Positions 44,735 through 52,450 of a DNA stretch of 64,000 nt are shown here, one piece after another. A model generated the notes under the pieces. It made no database searches and was not told the DNA's origin. It worked only from the letters and a program-made list of their open reading frames with translations. This DNA is from Erythrobacter sp. F6033. GTDB taxonomy: Bacteria; Pseudomonadota; Alphaproteobacteria; Sphingomonadales; Sphingomonadaceae. The position numbers and the translations under genes are program-made. Within the stretch, counting starts at the first letter, position 1. Every line of letters begins with the position of its first letter. Where the stretch lies: the NCBI RefSeq assembly GCF_023016005.1, contig NZ_JALKAZ010000001.1, positions 992,001 through 1,056,000 on the forward strand. Reading direction: 5' to 3'.

Positions 44735-46738
44735 ATGAAATCCAGCAAAGCAATACTTTGGGGAATGGTGCTGGCCGCGAGCCCGCTTGCGGCGCAAGAC
44801 GTGCCTGCCACTCCGCCAGAACCGCTGGTCGAGATTCTGGACTCCGGCGCGGCTGAGGCCAGTACCGAGCTGGCCTCTATCGCCCCGCCGGATTTGATCC
44901 CGACAGCCGATTTTGCCTCGCGAAGCGCGTTTTGGGATGCGAGCTTGTCGCCCGATGGCGAGACGATGACTTTCCTGAAGAGAGATGACGGAACTCTAAA
45001 GCTCCATGCGATTGATCCGGCCACCGGAGAGACCATCGATACGATCTCTTTTGCTGACACAACCACCCCTTGGAAAATGCGCTGGGTCAACGATGACACA
45101 ATGTTGATGAGCGTTTGGGCCGCCGTTCGCCGTGGCCCGTATCTCGTGCGCCATTCGCGGCTTTTGCTCGCCTATCCAAAAGAAGGGCGCACGGAATTCC
45201 TCGTTGAAAACCAACGCGGATTGAATGGCGGCGAAGTCATCCATGTCGATGATGCGGGCCAATATGCGCTGGTCGCCCATCGCGGTGATGGGCGCCATTG
45301 GTATCCGGGCATTTTCCGGTACGAATTGAAGGCTGGCGGCACTGTAACCCAGATCGAAAAGCCGATAAAAGGGATGACCGATTGGGTCGCGGATGACGAC
45401 GGCGTCGTCCGCCTTGCAACCGGTTGGTGGAAGCGCCGTCTGTATGTCTATTACCGCTCTGCGGCCGGCGAAGAGCTGACCCGTATTGCCAAGATTAAGC
45501 CGGGTGACGACGAAACCTATTTCGATACGCTCAGTATCGTCAGCGGGTCGGACCGCGGCTATGTTCTCGATGAAGGTGAAGACGGCAGGGTCGGTTTGCG
45601 CGTGTATGATTACGCGAAACGCGAAGTCGTCGATACGGTCTACGAAAACCCGGATTGGGATGTTGAGCGAGCGTTCCTCAAAGATGGCGAACCGCTTGCG
45701 GCATTCTTTACCGATGATCGGCAGCAAGTTGTCTGGTTCGACGAGACTTACAAAGCCACCCACAACGAATTGCGCGAAGCCATTGGCGGGCGCGATGTGT
45801 GGGTGCAATCCCGCTCTGAAGACGGGCAGCAGATGTTGGTATGGGCGGGGAGCGAGGCGGCGCCGGGTGTGCTGTATTTCTTTGACAACGCCACGAAAGA
45901 CCTGCGCGAAGTCGCCCAGTACCGGCCTCAGATTGATGCTGGCACTTTAGCGAAGCCGGAAGCGATCACCTACACCGCCCGCGATGGCACACCCATTCGC
46001 GCGTATCTGACCCTTCCCAAGGGGCGTGAGGCGGCGAACCTGCCATTGATCATTTTGCCCCACGGAGGCCCCTTCGGCATCCGTGACGAGCTAAGATATG
46101 ATGACGAAGTGCAGTTTCTCGCCAATCGCGGATACGCGGTGCTCCAACCCAATTTCCGGGGCAGTGGCGGTTATGGCACGGATTTCTACGAGCTCGGCGA
46201 CGGGGAGGTCGGACGCGGCATGCAGGATGATTTGGATGACGCGATGGATTGGGCGGTCGGAGAAGGGATCGCCGACAAATCACGGGTCTGCGTCGTGGGC
46301 GGCTCATATGGTGGATATGCCGCGCTTTGGGCCGTGCTTCGCAATCCCGAACGCTATGTCTGCGCCGCAAGCTGGGCTGGGGTCACCGATTGGGACCGGA
46401 TATTGCGATACGACCGCAAGTTTCTAACCGGTAAGGCAGGGAAACGCTGGAAGGCGAAGATTGAGGGCGAGGACGAGGATTTCGATTTGAAAGATGTTTC
46501 GCCGTTCCGTCTGGCGGAACAGCTTAGCCGCCCGGTTCTACTCGCCCACGGCACCCGCGATTCCAACGTGCCATTCAAACAGTTCGTGCAAATGGTCAGA
46601 GCTGCCAAAGACGCACCTGTCCCGTTGACGACATTGATCGTGGATGGAGAGGGGCACAGTTTTTCTTCGCCTCGGTCGGAGCAGCAATGGTACGACGCGC
46701 TGGATGCGTTTCTGGCCGAACATAATCCCGCAGACTAG
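44735..46738 (+). CDS. S9 family peptidase, secreted; second of a tandem pair
   Basis: This 667-residue paralog of the preceding gene begins 11 bases after its stop. It has a signal peptide (about 1-21, LAAQD), a beta-propeller and a hydrolase domain with S524 in VVGGSYGGYAA. The acid and base fall in AHGTRDSNV and DGEGHSF. ATG 44735 is preferred; a TTG at 44720 lies just before it. Identity to its neighbour is visible through most of the chain (for example GRGMQDDLDDAMDWAV in both), with divergence in the propeller. Confidence 0.9.
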   Translation: MKSSKAILWGMVLAASPLAAQDVPATPPEPLVEILDSGAAEASTELASIAPPDLIPTADFASRSAFWDASLSPDGETMTFLKRDDGTLKLHAIDPATGETIDTISFADTTTPWKMRWVNDDTMLMSVWAAVRRGPYLVRHSRLLLAYPKEGRTEFLVENQRGLNGGEVIHVDDAGQYALVAHRGDGRHWYPGIFRYELKAGGTVTQIEKPIKGMTDWVADDDGVVRLATGWWKRRLYVYYRSAAGEELTRIAKIKPGDDETYFDTLSIVSGSDRGYVLDEGEDGRVGLRVYDYAKREVVDTVYENPDWDVERAFLKDGEPLAAFFTDDRQQVVWFDETYKATHNELREAIGGRDVWVQSRSEDGQQMLVWAGSEAAPGVLYFFDNATKDLREVAQYRPQIDAGTLAKPEAITYTARDGTPIRAYLTLPKGREAANLPLIILPHGGPFGIRDELRYDDEVQFLANRGYAVLQPNFRGSGGYGTDFYELGDGEVGRGMQDDLDDAMDWAVGEGIADKSRVCVVGGSYGGYAALWAVLRNPERYVCAASWAGVTDWDRILRYDRKFLTGKAGKRWKAKIEGEDEDFDLKDVSPFRLAEQLSRPVLLAHGTRDSNVPFKQFVQMVRAAKDAPVPLTTLIVDGEGHSFSSPRSEQQWYDALDAFLAEHNPAD

Positions 46739-46907
46739 CTTGATCGCGATGGCTTGGTCTGCCTGTCATCCAAGTCCAATCACGATCGGCTGTCAGGATT
46801 TTCGAGGTGCACGGAAGCAACGCTTCGCAATGATTTTGGGATACAGGGGGGATTAACCGGGTTGGTGCTCTTGTGACTGAGGCGAGAATTGTTACGTTAA
46901 GGGCGAT

Positions 46908-47315
46908 ATGAAAGAGCTGTTCCAACACGCTGCTGTAACCGACGGTGTCACCGTACGGGTCGCTGTCAACTTTCTGCCGGAGCAGTCTCAACCAGACGCC
47001 GGTAAGTGGTTTTGGGTGTATCACATCCGGATCGAAAACGGCTCTCACGAAGACCTTCAGCTGCGCACCCGCCATTGGCGGATCACCGACGCACGCGGCA
47101 TGGTGAACCATGTTGACGGCGAAGGCGTCGTTGGTGAGCAGCCCACGTTGAAACCGGGCGAAAGCCACGATTATGTGTCGGGATGCCCCCTCACAACGGC
47201 GCATGGCTCGATGGAAGGGTTCTACACTTTCCTTCGCTCGGATGGCTCGCCGATTGAAGTGCGCATTCCGTTCTTCCCGCTCGCCGCGCCAGAGACGGCA
47301 GAGGGCGACCGCTAA
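46908..47315 (+). CDS. apaG: ApaG domain protein
   Basis: This 135-residue beta-sandwich protein has the ApaG signature: VTVRVAVNFLPEQSQP, YHIRIENGSHEDLQLRTRHW, VVGEQPTLKPGESHDYVSGCPL and MEGFYTF. ApaG is linked to cobalt/magnesium homeostasis and stress in gammaproteobacteria; its biochemical role is uncertain. ATG 46908 has AAGGG just upstream. It is not next to ksgA or apaH as in enterobacteria. Confidence 0.94.
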   Translation: MKELFQHAAVTDGVTVRVAVNFLPEQSQPDAGKWFWVYHIRIENGSHEDLQLRTRHWRITDARGMVNHVDGEGVVGEQPTLKPGESHDYVSGCPLTTAHGSMEGFYTFLRSDGSPIEVRIPFFPLAAPETAEGDR

Positions 47316-47411
47316 ACTGCGTGTTAAGGCGCGACTCCAAGCCGCGCTTTCAGCTTTGAAAAATTTGTTCGACTTGCCCTTGTCCGTGCGCGCGTTAAAG
47401 CGTTTCGCGCA

Positions 47412-48203
47412 ATGAAACGCACGCATCTCCCTTTGAACGCTCTGCGCGTATATGACGCGGCAGCGCGGCATCTCAGCTTTACTCGCGCTGCAGACGAGCT
47501 GGCAGTGACACCTGCGGCCGTGGGCCAACAGATCCGCGCGCTTGAGGATCACCTCGGCACGGTGCTGTTCCGACGTACCAGCAAAGGTTTGGAACTGACG
47601 CCAGAGGGCGGGGCTGGTCTTGATGCCCTGCGCGAAGGGTTTCTGCGGTTTGAAGAAAGCGTTGCCGCGATGCAGGCCGGGCAGGCGTCTGATCGCTATA
47701 CAATCGCAGCGCCGCGTGAATTTTATGCCGAGTGGCTCGCGCCGCGTCTGGCTGTGTTTCAGGCGGATACGCCGGGCGTTTTGTATAGCTTTGTTGCCGA
47801 CGAGAATGCGGATTTCACTGAGGCGAACCTCGATCTTGCGATCCGGCTGGTCGATGGACCGGGTGAATTGGAAGGCGTGCAATTGGCGCCTGCGGAGCGC
47901 GTTACCGTGGCCGCTCCAAAGCACCGCGATGCGTGGATCGACTGGCCGGGCGCCTCTCTGCCTGAGGATGTGAAACCGTGCATCAAGGCGGGCAGCGCGG
48001 GCCAAGCTTTGTCCAGCGCACTTGCGGGCATGGGCCGCACGGTGCTGCCAATGCCGCTGGTCGCCAGCGCCATTGAAGCGGGCACTTTGGTTGCTCACGG
48101 TGAGCCTGCAGAAAGCCGCCGTGCATACTGGCTCGTCGCGCCGACGCCGCAATGGCGCAGCAAGAAAGTGAAGGCGCTGGTCGGGTTTCTCACTGGTGGC
48201 TGA
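47412..48203 (+). CDS. LysR-type regulator of the GcvA group
   Basis: This 263-residue protein has an N-terminal HTH with the GcvA-like opening (LPLNALRVYDAAARHLSFTRAADELAVTPAAVGQQIRALE). A somewhat short effector domain (about 95-263) follows. It is followed by a GNAT gene that overlaps its end by 8 bases, so the two are probably co-expressed. The target and ligand are unknown. Confidence 0.9.
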   Translation: MKRTHLPLNALRVYDAAARHLSFTRAADELAVTPAAVGQQIRALEDHLGTVLFRRTSKGLELTPEGGAGLDALREGFLRFEESVAAMQAGQASDRYTIAAPREFYAEWLAPRLAVFQADTPGVLYSFVADENADFTEANLDLAIRLVDGPGELEGVQLAPAERVTVAAPKHRDAWIDWPGASLPEDVKPCIKAGSAGQALSSALAGMGRTVLPMPLVASAIEAGTLVAHGEPAESRRAYWLVAPTPQWRSKKVKALVGFLTGG

Positions 48204-48723
48204 TGTCGCCACACTGCGTACCCCTCGGTTCACTTTGCGCCCCTTGCAGCGCGGGGATTGCGCGGCGCTTTATCCGACGCTTTCTGATCCAGAACAGTGC
48301 CTGTATCTGACCCGACCCGCGTTTGAGAGTGAGGATGAGCTATGGGGCTGGCTTGCCGCTCCCGATTGGCCCGGTCGCACATGGATCGCGGTGGACGAGA
48401 ATGGCGAAGTGGCAGGGCGCTTCACCGCGCACACCGCGCATCAGGAAGGCGTCCTCGAAATCGGCTATATCGTGTGCAAACATGCGCAGGGACGCGGCGT
48501 GGCAAAGGAATGCTCCGCGGCCCAGATCGCCCATCTTTTTGACCTGCCCGTAAGCGAAGGCGGCGCGCGCAAGATCACCGCCGAAGTCGACACCCGAAAC
48601 ACCGCCTCGGTTCGCCTGCTGGAAAGCCTCGGCTTCGCCCGCGAGGCGCATTTCCGCGAACATGAAATGACGCATGTCGGGATGTGCGATGTTTATTGGT
48701 ATGGATTGTTGAAAGCTGAGTGA
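48196..48723 (+). CDS. GNAT family N-acetyltransferase (RimJ/RimL type)
   Basis: This 175-residue protein of the RimJ/RimL-like GNAT type has LRTPRFTLRPLQRGDC at the start and the acetyl-CoA loop GYIVCKHAQGRGVAKEC around residue 95. The closing motif DTRNTASVRLLESLGF is near residue 135. The GTG start at 48196 lies inside the LysR gene; no ATG fits. Substrate unknown. It converges on the lasso precursor gene, with 43 bases between the stops. Confidence 0.88.
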   Translation: MADVATLRTPRFTLRPLQRGDCAALYPTLSDPEQCLYLTRPAFESEDELWGWLAAPDWPGRTWIAVDENGEVAGRFTAHTAHQEGVLEIGYIVCKHAQGRGVAKECSAAQIAHLFDLPVSEGGARKITAEVDTRNTASVRLLESLGFAREAHFREHEMTHVGMCDVYWYGLLKAE

Positions 48724-48766
48724 TTTGAGCCGGCAATTCGACCGGAATGGGGGCTTTGGACCTAAA

Positions 48767-48943
48767 TTACATGCGAGGGCGGAAACAATCGCGAAAACCG
48801 TTGCCCGAGCCTCCACAGAACTGATCCAGCATGGTGAAACTGCTTCCGCCGGTCAGGTTTCGAACCGATCCGTGCAGCGTCAAAACTGGCGAGGAATACG
48901 GTCGCCTTTTCGCCTGACTGATATGTTCCTGATCGCTTTTCAT
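48767..48943 (-). CDS. Lasso peptide precursor (candidate)
   Basis: A 58-codon ORF on the minus strand, 29 bases past the stop of the asparagine-synthetase-like gene. Leader (residues 1-32): Y16-S-S-P19 fits the YxxP motif read by lasso B1 recognition domains, followed by a conserved-type Gly25 and L30-T31-G32, which gives the penultimate Thr typical of lasso leaders. Core (33-58): G33 as residue 1 and D40 as residue 8 suit an eight-residue macrolactam ring. C43 and C53 (core 11 and 21) could form a disulfide, and F50, R51, F54 and R55 are possible plugs. No strong ribosome-binding site is seen; AAGGG is 12 bases upstream. Assignment rests on motif pattern and position. Confidence 0.78.
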   Translation of the reverse strand: MKSDQEHISQAKRRPYSSPVLTLHGSVRNLTGGSSFTMLDQFCGGSGNGFRDCFRPRM

Positions 48944-48972
48944 TTTTCTTACTTGCCCTTGGGCACTTTTTC

Positions 48973-50823
48973 CTACTTTAAAATCAATGCGCTGGAAGCC
49001 AATCCAAATAGCTGCCAGCCAAACTGACCGTCAATGTCGCGGTGTTTACCTTGCTCAAAAAACGAGTCGAGTTGACCATCTTTTGCGTTCAACAACCGAT
49101 TGAACTGATCCGAACGGTTGCTTTGCACCATCATCTTCATTTGATCTGGCTTTCCATCCAGCACAGTTGAAAACTCGGCTTTGCTTGTACGTTCTACCAC
49201 CTCTGCAGGTAGCAAATCGTTAATTGCCATACGGTGGATGAATTTCTGCTGACTTCCGCGAAGCCAGATCGCCTCCGGCGTGGCCGCAGAAAATTCGATC
49301 ATCGCACGCGAGAATAGCGGGTTGCGTCCTTCGATTCCGTGCTGGGCCTGTAGTCGGGCGGCATGCTCCAGAATTAATCCGGTCATGGGCTGGGTATGCA
49401 AGCGTCTCCGGCCCTGCGGGTCATCGCGATCCGTAAACGCTTGCGCTCGGGCTTCCTGCGCGCGGCGTAAGATGTCGCGCGCTTCTTTCGAAAGCCAGGG
49501 AATATCTGTTTGGGGGGCTGACTGTGCCGATTGACGCATCGCTTTTCCAAGCAAGGGGCGCACGCCAAAGCGCCATAAAGCGCGTGCGGCATTCAGAGGG
49601 CCGAAATCGGTGTTTAGCGCTCGCATGGACCGGGCGAGCATGGACCAATCCCAGTGACTCAGGCTTTCCATAAGCAAGGTTTTGCGACCATTGAGCCATT
49701 CATCTCCTCCGAGACCGCTTATTGCTATCCGGCAACCGTCATCCGACATCGAACGGTACATGCCGCATGTCATCGCGCTGTTGGGATAATAGAGGATGTC
49801 GGAGTTGCGCTGAGCATGGCTGATAAACCACTCGAGATCGGGCCGAAACAGCTGGTTGGGTTTCAGCTTACGCTGCAAGTGATTGGCAACCGCGTTGCTA
49901 TAGCGAACCTCGTCCGCATCGCTGCCCGGTGGGCCCGCCAGCGTGTATCCTTGTATCTCCGACGCAGGGAGTTTCCCCTCGCGTTGAAGGGCGTCGGCAA
50001 CGGCAAAAACCCCCGATGAGTCCAACCCGCCGCTCACTTCAAAGGCCAGTCTTTGATCGGACCGAGCCGCTTTTCGAACGTTTTCGAAAAGGATTTCCCG
50101 ATAATGCTCGGCATATTCGGAATCTTTGGAATAGCGGATCGAATATGGCGCAGGGAGATCCCAATACCTTTTGCTGCGCGTGCTCGCCTGATCGAAATAC
50201 ACCATATGCGCAGGCATGATCCGCCGGACGTTTTTCCAAACAGTCTCGTCGTGCCAAGCCGCTGCGTTGGCCATAAGTTGGACCATGACCGACTCGTCAG
50301 GCTCAAGCGTTACGTCCTCCAACGCGTCAAACGCTGCAAAATCTGACGCAATGATCAGCCGGTTGTCGCTGCGATGGTAGAACAGCGGGCGCAGGCCTTG
50401 ATGATCTCGCGCGGCGTGAAGGGTTTTGGAGCGGGCATCCCAGATAATGAAGGCAAACTCGCCGTCCATATGGGCGCAGCAATCCTCTCCCCACGCTTCG
50501 AAAGACCGCAATACAAGCTCGGCATCGGACACATTGCGAGGCCGATAACCCTTTGCGACCAGAGTTTTGAAAAGTTGATCATCGTTCGAAAGATAGCCAT
50601 CGAAAGCCACCACAAGGCTGTCGTCTTCGTTGGTCCAGGGTTGCGGGGCGACACCGCAGCCCACCATCGTATGCATGGCACAATGTGCAATTCCGACGCC
50701 CTGCGAAGCCCAAACCCGTGTACCATCAGGCGCGCGATACGCCATCCGCCCGGCCATCTGGCGGACGCGTTCCTCAACCTGGCGACCGCCGGTGAACTCG
50801 ATAATCGCAGCGATACCGCTCAA
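48973..50823 (-). CDS. Asparagine-synthetase-like lasso peptide cyclase (C protein)
   Basis: This 616-residue protein has an N-terminal class II glutaminase-like domain and a C-terminal asparagine synthetase domain with the ATP-binding loop S264-G-G-L-D-S-S270. Residue 2 is Ser instead of the catalytic Cys, so it cannot hydrolyse glutamine. Lasso macrolactam synthetases share that loss: they adenylate an Asp/Glu side chain so that the core N-terminus can attack. The TTG start is set by GGAG 7 bases upstream and by overlap (TTGA) with the 16-codon ORF. With the adjacent precursor this is best read as a lasso cyclase; a stand-alone amidotransferase homolog is the alternative. Confidence 0.85.
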   Translation of the reverse strand: MSGIAAIIEFTGGRQVEERVRQMAGRMAYRAPDGTRVWASQGVGIAHCAMHTMVGCGVAPQPWTNEDDSLVVAFDGYLSNDDQLFKTLVAKGYRPRNVSDAELVLRSFEAWGEDCCAHMDGEFAFIIWDARSKTLHAARDHQGLRPLFYHRSDNRLIIASDFAAFDALEDVTLEPDESVMVQLMANAAAWHDETVWKNVRRIMPAHMVYFDQASTRSKRYWDLPAPYSIRYSKDSEYAEHYREILFENVRKAARSDQRLAFEVSGGLDSSGVFAVADALQREGKLPASEIQGYTLAGPPGSDADEVRYSNAVANHLQRKLKPNQLFRPDLEWFISHAQRNSDILYYPNSAMTCGMYRSMSDDGCRIAISGLGGDEWLNGRKTLLMESLSHWDWSMLARSMRALNTDFGPLNAARALWRFGVRPLLGKAMRQSAQSAPQTDIPWLSKEARDILRRAQEARAQAFTDRDDPQGRRRLHTQPMTGLILEHAARLQAQHGIEGRNPLFSRAMIEFSAATPEAIWLRGSQQKFIHRMAINDLLPAEVVERTSKAEFSTVLDGKPDQMKMMVQSNRSDQFNRLLNAKDGQLDSFFEQGKHRDIDGQFGWQLFGLASSALILK

Positions 50824-50870
50824 TTGTGCGCTCCGGCGTAAAGGACCTCGTATTCCTGACGCGATGACAT
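50820..50870 (-). CDS. 16-residue ORF translationally coupled to the cyclase
   Basis: ATG at 50870 starts a 16-codon ORF (MSSRQEYEVLYAGAHN) whose TGA overlaps the cyclase TTG. TAAGG lies 8 bases before its ATG, and the cyclase ribosome-binding site is inside it. This arrangement suggests translational coupling or a leader peptide. It has no lasso leader features. It may be only a decoy, or the residue of a lost gene. Confidence 0.4.
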   Translation of the reverse strand: MSSRQEYEVLYAGAHN

Positions 50871-50911
50871 GTTTACGGCCTTAAGCACAAGGGCGGCCGC
50901 CCGGCTCGCGC

Positions 50912-51583
50912 TCACTTTGTGACCGTTTGGCATTGACGGGTGAGCCCTGCCTGCTCCCGCTCCCATTCCCCGCGCCAGCGCTGTTTGAGCTCGTGGAAGA
51001 ATTTGAGGTTCGCCTCGCGGTTTTCGGGGGAGGCGCGATCTGCGGCGGCTTCGGCTTGCCATTCTGCGCGCAGGCGGGATTTGAGCGCTTCGTAATCGGG
51101 ATGACCGGGCACCAGATCACCCTTGCCATAGCGGTGGGGCAAGCGGCCACGCAGGAAGAACATCACCAGCGCCTCGTTATGCCGCACCTCTGTGCCGAGC
51201 ACCTTGCCGGAGGAGACGACCATGCGCTCCTCGCCCTCGATCGCGCGGGTGAGGGCGCCTGCCTCCAGCCGCGACACGCCCCGATCAATCGCCGCATCCC
51301 ACGCCGCGCGAAAGCCCTCGCTACCCGCCCGCGCGCGCAGTTTGTAAAGCGCCTCCATCGACTTGCCGATGTGCCGCGCAGCGGCGGTGACAATCCCGGT
51401 CGCGGCAAGGTGAGCGATAAATTCGCGCTGAAGATCGGCGGTGATCGAGTTGCGACGCGGATGCGTGTGCGGAACCGGCGCAAATTCGAGCAGCGGATCA
51501 TCAGGCGCGGGCGGATCGGCGGTGTAGGCGACAGCGGAGGTGGCTTGGCGTTTTGTTTTTCGGGTGGGGGTGAGGTTTGGCAT
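50912..51583 (-). CDS. Hypothetical protein with terminase-small-subunit-like HTH
   Basis: This 223-residue protein has a basic, Pro-rich N-terminus (about 1-45). A helix-turn-helix-like segment (about 55-95; GIVTAAARHIGKSMEALYKLRARAG) recalls phage terminase small subunits. A charged helical C-terminus (ERMVVSSGKVLGTEVRHNEALVMFFLRGR and after) follows. Function unknown. Its stop lies 41 bases before the 16-codon ORF on the same strand, so it could share a transcript with the lasso genes, though nothing links them functionally. Confidence 0.65.
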   Translation of the reverse strand: MPNLTPTRKTKRQATSAVAYTADPPAPDDPLLEFAPVPHTHPRRNSITADLQREFIAHLAATGIVTAAARHIGKSMEALYKLRARAGSEGFRAAWDAAIDRGVSRLEAGALTRAIEGEERMVVSSGKVLGTEVRHNEALVMFFLRGRLPHRYGKGDLVPGHPDYEALKSRLRAEWQAEAAADRASPENREANLKFFHELKQRWRGEWEREQAGLTRQCQTVTK

Positions 51584-51878
51584 GGGCGGGAGTCTCTTGT
51601 TGGGCGCCCTCAGGCGCCGGGCGCAGCGCATCCGCGCTGCTTGGCTTCGCCGCATAAGCGGCGGCGCGCGGTCGCGCTTGCGGCCCTTCGGGCCGTTTGG
51701 GGCTCGTCATCTAACTGGGACCAAGTGTCTGGGCGCAAGGTCGATGGCTTGGTGGCGGAGCTCGGCGCGCAGCGCCGCAAGCGCGACCGCGCGCCCGCAG
51801 GCCCGCAAGGGCCGAGGATTTCGCACCCCGGATGGGGTGCGGGTAAACAAAAAACTCTTCTCCAAAGCCACAACCCCC
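51584..51878. repeat. GC-rich inverted-repeat region, no gene seen
   Basis: The core is a perfect 21-bp inverted repeat: 51664-51684 (GCGCGCGGTCGCGCTTGCGGC) pairs with its complement at 51774-51794. Between them lie a small GGCCC-TTCG-GGGCC-type hairpin (51681-51695) and a stretch without ORFs. A second block at 51797-51812 is complementary to 52245-52260. The structure suggests a dispersed repeat family, transposase-free element remnants, or regulatory hairpins; I do not see a transposase. Confidence 0.55.
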
Positions 51879-52064
51879 TCAAATCGCGCCCGACTTCCCC
51901 AGCAAAACCCGCTCATTATGCGCGTGTTGCTCAAGCTGTTCGGGAGTGGCGGAGATGCGCTTTCCTATATGACCGGCCCGCACGTGGGCGAGCCACTGGT
52001 CGGCGTGGGGAAGGGCGAAGAAGTCAAATGGCTCAGGCGGTGCCCAAGCCATCGGCGGCGGCAC
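51879..52064 (-). CDS. Hypothetical small protein (61 residues), uncertain
   Basis: A 61-codon ORF on the same strand as the 223-residue gene, with good third-position GC bias and a sequence that looks natural (EPFDFFALPHADQWLAHVR then GKRISATPEQLEQHAHNERV). No ribosome-binding site is seen before ATG 52064 or before an internal ATG at 52052. It may be a real small gene or the end of a longer, decayed one. No family recognised. Confidence 0.35.
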   Translation of the reverse strand: MPPPMAWAPPEPFDFFALPHADQWLAHVRAGHIGKRISATPEQLEQHAHNERVLLGKSGAI

Positions 52065-52185
52065 AGCGCGGCGGGCTTTTGCTGGAGTGTCTATGGGGCG
52101 ATCCTTTGGTCGGAGAGGGCAAGGACCGGATGATTAAGCAGAAACCTCTGCGGTAGGAAAATGGAAAGTGGCGTGTCTTTGCTTG

Positions 52186-52233
52186 CGCAGCGCTGGAGGC
52201 GCGACGCGAAATCCTCGCGCCTCCAGCGCTGCG
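52186..52233. repeat. Perfect 19-bp stem hairpin
   Basis: Arms 52186-52204 and 52215-52233 are perfect complements (CGCAGCGCTGGAGGCGCGA and its reverse) around the loop CGCGAAATCC. No T-run follows, so it is not an obvious terminator. The next block, 52245-52260, is the complement of 51797-51812. The hairpin lies between the small ORF and the HipA-like gene. Confidence 0.75.
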
Positions 52234-52450
52234 GGCGGGCGGTCGCCCTTGCGGGCCTGCGGCTCGTGCTCCGCAGTTACGTCGATGGTTAGGGGGTGAG
52301 CCGCAATAAGCGAACCTTGGGGCGTATCGCATATTTAGTGTTTTTCCCCGCACTCAATCACCGTGCCTATCTCTTCGCGGAAAGAAAACTTGAGGGGGAC
52401 ATTTTTAGTTGGGCTATTGAATGGACGGCGTACATAAAAGATGAGAGGGC

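Noticed and set aside
50927..52156. 409-codon plus-strand frame
   Set aside because: Mostly antisense to the 223-residue gene and then through inverted repeats; composition is Arg/Gly-rich, as shadows of GC-rich DNA are.
52026..52156. 42-codon plus-strand ORF (MAQAVPKPSAAAQ...)
   Set aside because: Overlaps the minus-strand small ORF, no ribosome-binding site, sequence not recognised; too weak to call.
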